DNA of 5,863 nt from an uncultured Brevundimonas sp. GTDB lineage: Bacteria > Pseudomonadota > Alphaproteobacteria > Caulobacterales > Caulobacteraceae. This document shows, in pieces, positions 1 through 5,279 of the stretch. The stretch covers positions 1 to 5,863 of the forward strand of contig CAMLNT010000155.1 of assembly GCA_946481425.1 (NCBI GenBank), given 5' to 3'. The number at the start of each line of letters is the position of its first letter. Position 1 is the first letter of the stretch. Under the pieces are notes generated by a model, which was given only the letters and a program-made list of their open reading frames with translations, was not told the DNA's origin and did no database searches. A program made the translations under genes and the position numbers.

Positions 1-843
1 GCATCGCGCCTTGCGGCGGCGCTCGGCTACGGGCGCGTCGCCGGCTTCGCCATCACTGCGCCCAAGCCTGAAGAGTTCGGGACCATCGGAGCCTACTGGG
101 ACATCGAAGGCTGGTACCTTCCTGTTTTTTGGACGCCGCTGGACCCACCCATTCGACCGAAGACAATGATCGGCGATCTCGGACCGCTGCTTCCGGGCAA
201 GTATTCTCCCATCAGCGCGGTGAGCGGGAATGGCAACCAGAAAGCTTATCTCGCAAGCATTTCTCGCGAGGCGTTCGAGCTATTGCTGGCGTCGTCGAGT
301 TTCCGTGAGGATATCTTGGCCACGGGCGGCGGAAATACTCTGACTTACGAAGCTGTGGCGGAGCGGCTCGATGATGCTGTGCAGTCGGCGATAGAGAGGG
401 ACGACGGTCTAGAAAAGACAACTCGTGAAGCAGTTATCCAAGCTCGGCGAGGCCAAGGAGAGTTTCGAAGGAACGTCGAGGCGCGTGGGGCGGCTTGCCG
501 GCTCACCGGCATCACAAATCCCGCGCTCCTGATCGCTAGCCACATCAAGCCGTGGCGCGCATGCAAAACATCCAACGAGCGGTTAGATGGGAACAACGGC
601 CTGCTGCTCACGCCCGACGCCGACCACCTTTTTGACCGGGGTTTCATCAGTTTTGGGCCGACAGGCGAGGTGATGGTGTCCCAACGCGTTCCAGACGACG
701 ATCTCCGCCGGCTAGGTTTCGAGCAGCTGATGCGACAACGCTATGGGGTCGCTGAGGCGCAAGCGCCGTGGAAGATCGACGGACTTCCCGAAGCCGCGAA
801 CGACTATCTCGACTATCACCGCAAGCAGGTCTTTGTGGCCTAA
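1..843 (+). CDS. HNH_2-family endonuclease, 5'-truncated by the window edge
   Basis: The reading frame is open from base 1; an ATG at 166 is internal, because the codons before it (including YWDIEGWYLPVFW and DPPIRPK) continue a conserved-looking domain into LLPGKYSP and GNGNQ. About 280 codons are visible and the true start lies upstream. The C-terminal half carries an HNH_2-type nuclease core: Cys at visible residue 166, SHIKPW with His181 (bases 541-543), NNG with Asn198/199, then DHLFDRG with His209 (bases 625-627). This is the His-Asn-His metal-dependent fold that nicks or cuts DNA. The N-terminal part, with strand-like segments (RVAGFAI, YLPVFW), resembles the PUA/EVE-like domains found in some modification-dependent restriction proteins; that is inference from pattern, not a search. 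GC is about 59% over 181-660 against 70-75% elsewhere, suggesting acquisition by transfer. A role in DNA restriction or phage defence is likely; the exact target is unknown. No partner methylase is visible. Confidence 0.85.
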   Translation, partial: ASRLAAALGYGRVAGFAITAPKPEEFGTIGAYWDIEGWYLPVFWTPLDPPIRPKTMIGDLGPLLPGKYSPISAVSGNGNQKAYLASISREAFELLLASSSFREDILATGGGNTLTYEAVAERLDDAVQSAIERDDGLEKTTREAVIQARRGQGEFRRNVEARGAACRLTGITNPALLIASHIKPWRACKTSNERLDGNNGLLLTPDADHLFDRGFISFGPTGEVMVSQRVPDDDLRRLGFEQLMRQRYGVAEAQAPWKIDGLPEAANDYLDYHRKQVFVA

Positions 844-862
844 CGTCCCGCTTCGAACCGGG

Positions 863-961
863 CGCCTGAGGCTCGCTGCGCTCGACCCCTCATCCGACGC
901 GCTTCGCGCGCCACCTGCTCAGGCTCCGCGCTGCCCTTCGGGTCCCACAAGGGGAGAAGGG
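863..961. repeat. Palindromic intergenic repeat element (alphaproteobacterial GGGGAGAAGG type)
   Basis: This is a compact set of inverted repeats just after the HNH stop. The outer arms are CCTGAG (865-870) and CTCAGG (918-923). Inside them is CGCGC-TTC-GCGCG (898-910), a 5-bp stem with a 3-base loop. To the right, CCCTTC (934-939) pairs with GAAGGG (956-961) and TCCC (943-946) with GGGA (952-955), giving a 10-bp stem with a GGG bulge and an ACAAG loop. The phrases CCCCTCATCCGACGCGC and CCCACAAGGGGAGAAGGG match my memory of a dispersed element frequent between genes in alphaproteobacteria. It may act as a transcript end or stabiliser for the HNH message; it has no U-tract, so it is not a classical terminator. 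Confidence 0.55.
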
Positions 962-1027
962 AGATTTGGGGAACGGGCGTTCAGGGCCGCCGAAACCATC
1001 CTTCATCCCCGCCCTTCGCGCCCCGTC

Positions 1028-1033
1028 TATCCT
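1028..1033 (+). promoter_or_regulatory. Possible -10 element for a leaderless transcript
   Basis: TATCCT ends 7 bases before the ATG at 1041, the distance expected if transcription starts at the A of the start codon. No Shine-Dalgarno sequence is visible upstream of this ATG, which agrees with a leaderless message as often seen in Caulobacterales. No good -35 hexamer is seen at 17 bp spacing (ATCCCC at 1005-1010), so this is weak. Confidence 0.25.
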
Positions 1034-1040
1034 CCCGCGC

Positions 1041-1841
1041 ATGAAAGCCAGCGCTGAAGCTCCCGCCACCCATTACCGCCTGTCCGACGAGGTGAAGGCG
1101 CTGGCGGTGGAGGAGTATCTGAACGGGGCCACGGCCATCGACGTGGCGGCGAAGTGGAAGACGTCGGCGGGGTCGGTCTATCGGTGGGCGCGGCTGGCGC
1201 AGCCGGGGGGCAAGCGGTCCGTGGGGGATGCGCGGGCGCGGGCCCATGCGCGGATGGTCGAGGAGGAGGAGGCGTCGCTGAGGGCGCTGAATCCGGTGGG
1301 GTCGCGGGCGCTGAAGGGGCTGTTTTCGCCGGCGCGGTCCAGCGAGCCGGACGCGGACGATCCGCATGTGCTGATGCGCACGGCGATCCTGGCCTCGGGG
1401 CGGGCGATGACCGGGCGGCTGTGGGCCGAGGCCAAGGCGCTGGCGGGGCTGGCGGAGAGCTATGGGCGGCTGAGCGAGAAGCGGACGGGCGGCGGCGGGG
1501 CCGTGACCTCGGTGGACGATGTGCCGCTGGACGTGATCGTCGACATCCTGACCGACTGGGACAGCTGGAACGAGCGGATGATCCTGAGGGAGGGGGCCGA
1601 CGAGAGCCATCCGGACCAGAAGGCGCGGCGGCGGTACGAGCAGTATCAGGAAAAGCGCGACCAGATCATCAAGATGATCAGGGAAGGGCGGCACAAGAAG
1701 GCCGTAGCTGAAGCCAAGGCCGAACTGAAGGCCGAGGCCGAGCAGGCCGCCGAAGAGGCGCGCCTGGCGGCGGCGCGGGGCGAGTCAGCGGAGGCGCCGG
1801 AGCCCGACGGTTCGCAATTCCGGGTCCGGACGCCCATATAG
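1041..1841 (+). CDS. Helix-turn-helix / coiled-coil protein of unknown function
   Basis: The protein has 266 residues from ATG 1041. An in-frame TTG at 966 would add 25 Pro/Arg-rich residues with no coding character next to a palindromic repeat, so I reject it. Residues about 15-53 form a predicted tri-helical helix-turn-helix: SDEVKALAVEEYLNG, TAIDVAAKWK, then recognition helix TSAGSVYRWARLA. This homeodomain-like form is found in transposases, phage small terminase subunits and some regulators. A middle segment, about residues 105-140 (LMRTAILASGRAMTGRLWAEAK), is helical and is followed by a Gly-rich linker. Residues about 195-245 are dense in Lys/Glu/Ala/Arg and should form a charged coiled coil. 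No nuclease or recombinase motif is seen, so DNA binding without catalysis is the safest reading. The HTH plus helical core plus coiled coil recalls small terminase subunits, but no other phage genes are nearby and I do not recognise a family. It may be cotranscribed with the gene 70 bp downstream. Confidence 0.8.
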   Translation: MKASAEAPATHYRLSDEVKALAVEEYLNGATAIDVAAKWKTSAGSVYRWARLAQPGGKRSVGDARARAHARMVEEEEASLRALNPVGSRALKGLFSPARSSEPDADDPHVLMRTAILASGRAMTGRLWAEAKALAGLAESYGRLSEKRTGGGGAVTSVDDVPLDVIVDILTDWDSWNERMILREGADESHPDQKARRRYEQYQEKRDQIIKMIREGRHKKAVAEAKAELKAEAEQAAEEARLAAARGESAEAPEPDGSQFRVRTPI

Positions 1842-1900
1842 GGCGGGCTCGGGCCGTCGCACGGACATCCCGGGACGGATCGCGCGCCTGCGGTCGCAGC

Positions 1901-1905
1901 AGGAG
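1901..1905 (+). promoter_or_regulatory. Ribosome binding site for the 126-residue protein
   Basis: AGGAG lies 6 bases before ATG 1912. It is the clearest Shine-Dalgarno match in the window and fixes this start. Confidence 0.7.
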
Positions 1906-1911
1906 ACGCCC

Positions 1912-2292
1912 ATGATCGAAGAGAATTTCATCCGACTGTACGCCCGTGACTTCGTGATGCTGTCGGTGAAGTCCGAGCTGGGCCAGGACGTCGAGGCCCA
2001 GCGCGATCGCAAGGTCACCGACGCCCGCAGCCATTCGCAGGTCATGGACGCCCGCAAGGGTTCGGACCACCTGGCCGCCCTGACGGCGCGGCTGCGCCAG
2101 GAGGCGACGCGGTTCGACGACCGGGGCCTGCTGGCCGGCGCCGACCCGGCGGAGGCCGCCGAGCGTCGGCGCGTCTTTCTGAACGCCGTCGCCGACGAAC
2201 TGGCGACAGCGCGCGAGGACGAGGGCGGACCCAACGCCGTGGCCGCTTCCCTTCAGCTGGCCCCGATCGCGCGCCGTACGGCCCGGGCGTGA
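1912..2292 (+). CDS. Conserved-looking hypothetical protein, 126 residues
   Basis: ATG 1912 is preceded by AGGAG at good spacing, and the frame runs to TGA at 2290-2292. I do not recognise the family. The protein is hydrophilic and almost wholly helical in appearance, with no signal peptide, membrane segment, cysteine or obvious catalytic motif. It opens with MIEENFIRLYARDFVML, continues with Asp/Arg-rich helices (EAQRDRKVTDARSHSQ) and ends in an Ala/Arg-rich tail. One tryptophan-free, charge-patterned chain of this size would suit a small cytoplasmic helical-bundle or adaptor protein, but that is only an impression. It sits 70 bp behind the helix-turn-helix gene on the same strand, and its stop lies 4 bp from the stop of phaC, which comes the other way. 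Possible cotranscription with its upstream neighbour is the only functional hint. Confidence 0.7.
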   Translation: MIEENFIRLYARDFVMLSVKSELGQDVEAQRDRKVTDARSHSQVMDARKGSDHLAALTARLRQEATRFDDRGLLAGADPAEAAERRRVFLNAVADELATAREDEGGPNAVAASLQLAPIARRTARA

Positions 2293-2296
2293 CCGA

Positions 2297-4096
2297 TCAG
2301 CGGGCTTTGACGTAGGATCCCGGCGCGGCTTCGATCGCCTTGAGCTTGCCGCCCTTGCCGGGGGTGCGGGGCTTGACCTTGTCGTCGGTGGCGAGCCAGG
2401 CCTGCCATTCGGGCCACCACGAGCCGGGCTTGTTCTCGGCCCCGGCCAGCCAGGCGTCGGGGTCGGCGGGATAGTCGGCGTTGGTCCAGTAGCCGTGCTT
2501 GTTGGCGGCCGGCGGATTGATCATGCCGGCGTTGTGGCCCGAGCCGCCAAGGATGAAGCGGGTCTCGCCGCCGAACAGGGCGCGGCCGGCGTAGGTGTCC
2601 TTCCAGGCCGAGACGTGGTCGTCCTTGAGCGCGACGACGAAGACGGGGGTCTTGATGTCACCGAGATCCAGCGGCTGGCCGCCGATCTCCAGGCCGCCGG
2701 GTTCGCGGAGCCTGTTCTGGTTCAGGACCAGACGGCCGTACTGTTTCAGGGTCGCGGCCGGGATGCGGGCGCCGTCGTCGAACCAGGTCAGCAGGTCTGA
2801 GGCCCGGCCCTCCTCGCCCAGCAGATAATGGGCGACCACCGCGTTCCAGATCAGGTCGTTGGCGCGGACCGTCGAGAACAGCTTCGACAGGTCGCCGGCC
2901 TCCACATAGCCCTTGGCGTCGAGATATTTCTCGAAGGCGTTCAGCTCGCCCTCGCCGGTGAAGACGGCCCATTCGCCGATCGACTTGAAGTCCACGAGCG
3001 TGGCGATGAGGGTGGCGGTCGCGACCCGGTCCGACTGGCCGATCCTGGCCAGATAGGCCAGGGTCATGGCCGACAGGGTGCCGCCCAGGCAGTAGGAGAC
3101 GAGGTCCAGACCCGTCTCGCCGGTGGCCTGCTCGACGGCCGTGATCGCCTCCAGCACGCCCGAGACGACGTAGTCCGACAGGTCCTTATTCGCGTGGGAC
3201 CTGTCCGGATTGACCCAGGACACGACGAAGACGGTGTGGCCCTGATCGACCAACCACTTGAGGTAGGAGGCCTTGGGCGTCAGGTCGAAGAGATAGAATT
3301 TGTTGACCAGCGGCGGCACGAACAGGAGCGGCCGCCTGAAGACCTCGTCGGTCGTCGGCGCATACTGGATCAGCTGGAACAGGTCGTTCTGGAAGACGAC
3401 GGCGCCGGGCGTGGTCGCCATGGTCTCGCCGACCTTGAAGGTCTCGGGCGCGCGGCGTTTGGGCAGGCCGTCGTTGGTCGCCAGATCGTCCAGCAGGTTG
3501 GACAGGCCGGTCATCAGGTTCACGCCGCCGGTCTCGATGGTCTTACGGACCACGTCCGGATTGGTCATCGCATAGTTGGACGGCGACAGGGCGTTGAGGG
3601 TCTGGCGCGAGAAGAAGTCGACCTGGGCGCGGGTCCTGTCGTCGAGGTCGGCGCTCTGGACCAGGTCGCCGATCTGCTGGGCGGCGAGCAGATAGGCCTG
3701 TTTCAGATAGTCGAAGACGGGCTCGTCGCGCCAGGCGGGGGCCGAGAAGCGGCGGTCGCCCTTGGCCGGCTCGATGAGGGGTTCGGGCGCCTGGCCCATG
3801 GCGCGCTCGGCCATGGTGCGCCACAGGGCGGTCCAGTCCTCGAGATTGCGGGTCTGGATCTCGACCAGTTTGGCCGGGTCGGTCCACAGGGCCGTGTTGA
3901 ACGCCATCCAGGCGTTGGCCATCTGCATCGGATCGTAGGGAAGGGGCTCGCCCTTCAGCGCCTTGTCGGTCTGGGCGCGGATGGCGGCGTGGCTGTTCTC
4001 GGCCAGCTGGACCAGCAGGCGGCTGACGGTCACGGGGTCGGGCAGGCCGGGCGTGGTCTCGAAGACGGATTTCGGGGTGGAGGTCTGATCCGTCAT
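2297..4096 (-). CDS. phaC: Class I poly(3-hydroxyalkanoate) synthase PhaC
   Basis: PhaC polymerises 3-hydroxyacyl-CoA (typically 3-hydroxybutyryl-CoA) into polyhydroxyalkanoate, releasing CoA, at the surface of cytoplasmic storage granules. The protein has 599 residues, close to the 589 of the Cupriavidus necator class I enzyme. The N-terminal PhaC domain spans about 95-265 (FSAPAW, FDYLKQAYLLA). The alpha/beta-hydrolase catalytic domain follows with PPLVNKFYLFDL (261-272) and WVNPD (294-298). The triad is intact: Cys336 in SYCLGGT, Asp493 in KDDHVSAW and His521 in GSGHNAGMINPP. The Asp-His gap of 28 equals that of the C. necator D480/H508 pair. GSWWPEW near the C-terminus (558-564) is also typical of class I. 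The first glycine of the usual G-x-C-x-G lipase-like box is Ser334 here. The start at 4096 has AAGGA 9 bases upstream. No phaA, phaB, phasin or phaZ gene lies in the window. Confidence 0.96.
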   Translation of the reverse strand: MTDQTSTPKSVFETTPGLPDPVTVSRLLVQLAENSHAAIRAQTDKALKGEPLPYDPMQMANAWMAFNTALWTDPAKLVEIQTRNLEDWTALWRTMAERAMGQAPEPLIEPAKGDRRFSAPAWRDEPVFDYLKQAYLLAAQQIGDLVQSADLDDRTRAQVDFFSRQTLNALSPSNYAMTNPDVVRKTIETGGVNLMTGLSNLLDDLATNDGLPKRRAPETFKVGETMATTPGAVVFQNDLFQLIQYAPTTDEVFRRPLLFVPPLVNKFYLFDLTPKASYLKWLVDQGHTVFVVSWVNPDRSHANKDLSDYVVSGVLEAITAVEQATGETGLDLVSYCLGGTLSAMTLAYLARIGQSDRVATATLIATLVDFKSIGEWAVFTGEGELNAFEKYLDAKGYVEAGDLSKLFSTVRANDLIWNAVVAHYLLGEEGRASDLLTWFDDGARIPAATLKQYGRLVLNQNRLREPGGLEIGGQPLDLGDIKTPVFVVALKDDHVSAWKDTYAGRALFGGETRFILGGSGHNAGMINPPAANKHGYWTNADYPADPDAWLAGAENKPGSWWPEWQAWLATDDKVKPRTPGKGGKLKAIEAAPGSYVKAR

Positions 4097-4105
4097 GTCG
4101 GCGAG

Positions 4106-4110
4106 TCCTT
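4106..4110 (-). promoter_or_regulatory. Ribosome binding site of phaC, overlapping the upstream stop
   Basis: On the minus strand TAAGGA combines the TAA stop of the upstream small gene (4111-4109) with AAGGA (4110-4106), 9 bases before the phaC ATG. This arrangement favours translational coupling between the two genes. Confidence 0.65.
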
Positions 4111-4282
4111 AGGCAGTGAGGCGGTCGAGCCCCTCGCACGGCTGGGGCGCCACGTAAAGAAACGCGAGGAACCGGTCGGCGTTCGCCTCGGCCCAGTCGG
4201 CAGAAGGCGCCTCGGCGGCGTCGATCAGGGCCGCGGGAGAGAGGGCGGCGAGGTCGGAAGCGGCGAAAGCGTCGAAGGCCAT
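4109..4282 (-). CDS. Small protein (57 residues) encoded directly upstream of phaC
   Basis: From ATG 4282 this encodes 57 residues, MAFDAFAASDLAALSPAAL at the N-terminus, acidic and Ala-rich, with a more hydrophobic stretch FLAFLYVAPQP near residues 37-47. The TAA stop is fused to the phaC ribosome binding site, so the two genes form an operon. The frame is open further up, to an ATG at 4354 and a TTG at 4372. I chose 4282 because third-codon GC is about 86% (49/57) below it but about 67% (16/24) between 4354 and 4283, and because the longer forms would consume the divergent promoter region. A weak GAGA lies upstream of ATG 4282. No known domain is recognised and the protein lacks a signal peptide. 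Position suggests a role with PHA synthesis or granules, such as a small PhaC partner, but that is inference from context only. Confidence 0.6.
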   Translation of the reverse strand: MAFDAFAASDLAALSPAALIDAAEAPSADWAEANADRFLAFLYVAPQPCEGLDRLTA

Positions 4283-4382
4283 GATCTGTCTCGGGTCCGG
4301 CGTTGGAACACCCGCCTGATCGCACGGCGTTATCGCCGTATCCAGAGGCGACATTTCGCAATCGTTGTGCAAAAATCCACAT
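4283..4382. promoter_or_regulatory. Divergent promoter/operator region between the phaC operon and the LysR gene
   Basis: About 100 bp separate the two divergent starts. LysR-type regulators commonly bind such a shared region to repress themselves and activate the divergent operon. It contains a 16-bp dyad (4324-4339), and an A/T-rich stretch (4354-4380) with CAATCGTTG and TTGTGCAA partial symmetries next to the LysR start. No strong -35/-10 pair could be assigned on either strand, and no Shine-Dalgarno precedes the LysR ATG. Confidence 0.5.
4324..4339. promoter_or_regulatory. Perfect-armed dyad, candidate operator
   Basis: ACGGCG-TTAT-CGCCGT has two 6-bp arms that are exact reverse complements around a 4-base centre. 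It lies 42 bases beyond the small-gene ATG at 4282 and 43 bases before the LysR ATG at 4383. It could be a protein binding site or a small hairpin in a leader of the phaC operon. It does not carry the classical T-N11-A spacing, so assigning it to the LysR protein is tentative. Confidence 0.35.
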
Positions 4383-5279
4383 ATGGAGCCGGTCGACTGG
4401 AACCACCTGCAGGACTTTCTCGCCGTCGCGCGGACCGGCCGGCTGACGGCTGGCGCGCAGAGGCTGGGCGTTGACCATACGACCCTCTCGCGCCGGATCG
4501 CGGCGCTGGAAACGGCGCTGAAGGCGCGGCTGTTCGATCGGAGCCCCCAGGGCTATGCGCTGACGGCGCACGGCGAGCGGCTGCTGGTCCGGGCCGAGGC
4601 GATGGAGAGCCTGATGCTGTCGGCCCAGGCCGAGGTCGGCGAGGCCGACCTGTCGGTTTCCGGCGTGGTCCGGATCGGGGCGCCGGAAGGGTTCGGCAGC
4701 TATTTCCTCGCGCCGCGCCTGCCGGAGCTGGCGGAGCAGCATCCGGAGCTGGAGATCCAGCTGGTCGCCATTCCGGGCACGCTCAGCCTGTCCAAGCGCG
4801 AGGCGGATGTGGCCATCACCCTCAGCCCCCCGCGCGAGGGTCGGCTGATCTCACGAAAGCTGACGGACTATACGCTGAGCCTCTACGGCGCGCCGTCCTA
4901 CCTCGACGCCCGGCCGGGCCTGAAGAGCCGGGCCGACATGGGGGACCATCGCTTCATCGGCTATATCGAGGAGCTGCTCTATGCGCCGGAGCTCGACTAC
5001 ATGGAGGCGCCCGACGTGGACATCCACGTGGCCTTCAAGAGCTCCAACCTGATCGCCCAGCTCCAGGCCTGCGTGGCCGGGGCGGGGCTGGCGGTGATCC
5101 CCGACTTCGTGGCGCACGGGCGGCCGTATCTCAGGCGCGTGCTGGCCGATCAGGTCGGGCTGACGCGGGAGTTCCATCTGGTCGTCCACGCCGATCTGAA
5201 GTCGGTCGCGCGGGTGAGGGCCGTCACGGACTTCATTTCGGAAGCGGTGAGGAAGAACCGGCGGCGGTTCTTCGGCTAG
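4383..5279 (+). CDS. LysR-type transcriptional regulator, divergent from the phaC operon
   Basis: The protein has 298 residues, the usual LysR length. The winged helix-turn-helix lies at about residues 5-64: DWNHLQDFLAVARTGRLTAG, then AQRLGVDHTTLSRRIAALE with the recognition helix at about 30-42, followed by LFDRSPQGYALTAHGE. A linker helix (about 65-90) leads to a periplasmic-binding-protein-like effector domain from about residue 92 (SGVVRIGAPEGFG, then PRLPELAEQHPELEIQLV), ending in the usual GAGLAVIPDF segment. ATG 4383 gives the canonical N-terminus; a TTG at 4365 would add six residues outside the family pattern. No Shine-Dalgarno is visible, so the message may be leaderless. The effector is unknown; divergent placement beside phaC suggests control of polymer synthesis, but the amidohydrolase on the other side or distant genes are also possible targets. 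The 3' end overlaps the convergent amidohydrolase gene by 4 bp. Confidence 0.93.
   Translation: MEPVDWNHLQDFLAVARTGRLTAGAQRLGVDHTTLSRRIAALETALKARLFDRSPQGYALTAHGERLLVRAEAMESLMLSAQAEVGEADLSVSGVVRIGAPEGFGSYFLAPRLPELAEQHPELEIQLVAIPGTLSLSKREADVAITLSPPREGRLISRKLTDYTLSLYGAPSYLDARPGLKSRADMGDHRFIGYIEELLYAPELDYMEAPDVDIHVAFKSSNLIAQLQACVAGAGLAVIPDFVAHGRPYLRRVLADQVGLTREFHLVVHADLKSVARVRAVTDFISEAVRKNRRRFFG
5252..5273. terminator. Perfect 9-bp hairpin at the LysR / amidohydrolase junction
   Basis: GAAGAACCG (5252-5260) and CGGTTCTTC (5265-5273) are exact reverse complements around a GCGG loop. The hairpin lies in the last LysR codons, 3 bases before its stop, and 2 bases past the stop of the convergent amidohydrolase gene. 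It is well placed to end or protect the amidohydrolase transcript and could work on both strands. Neither side has a U-tract, so intrinsic termination is unproven; the same symmetry also encodes Lys-Asn-Arg-Arg-Arg-Phe-Phe. Confidence 0.4.

Noticed and set aside
966..1040. TTG-initiated 25-residue extension of the helix-turn-helix protein
   Set aside because: The sequence is Pro/Arg-rich without structure, has no ribosome binding site and abuts the repeat; ATG 1041 is preferred.
743..1057. Plus-strand frame of 104 codons bridging the HNH end and the repeat region
   Set aside because: It starts inside the HNH domain gene in another frame and then reads through the palindromic repeat; Pro/Arg-rich, no ribosome binding site.
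981..1694. Minus-strand frame (237 codons) and plus-strand frame (1154-1711) overlapping the helix-turn-helix gene
   Set aside because: Both give low-complexity Pro/Arg/His or Gly/Ala chains; the frame starting at 1041 alone shows a folded-domain pattern.
1868..1875. TCCCGGGA palindrome before the 126-residue gene
   Set aside because: An 8-bp palindrome is expected by chance in DNA this rich in G and C, and nothing else supports an operator.
4283..4372. Upstream starts (ATG 4354, TTG 4372) for the small gene before phaC
   Set aside because: Third-codon GC falls to about 67% and the region is the only space for divergent promoters; not fully excluded.
2828..4474. Very long plus-strand open frame (about 548 codons) antisense to phaC
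   Set aside because: It is a mirror of the phaC codon bias in GC-rich DNA: Gly/Arg/Val/His-rich translation, no domains, and it runs through the divergent promoter region into the LysR gene.
3543..4742. Minus-strand open frame of about 399 codons overlapping phaC, the small gene and LysR
   Set aside because: The translation is Arg/Pro-rich low complexity in the wrong frame of phaC and antisense to LysR; no motif.
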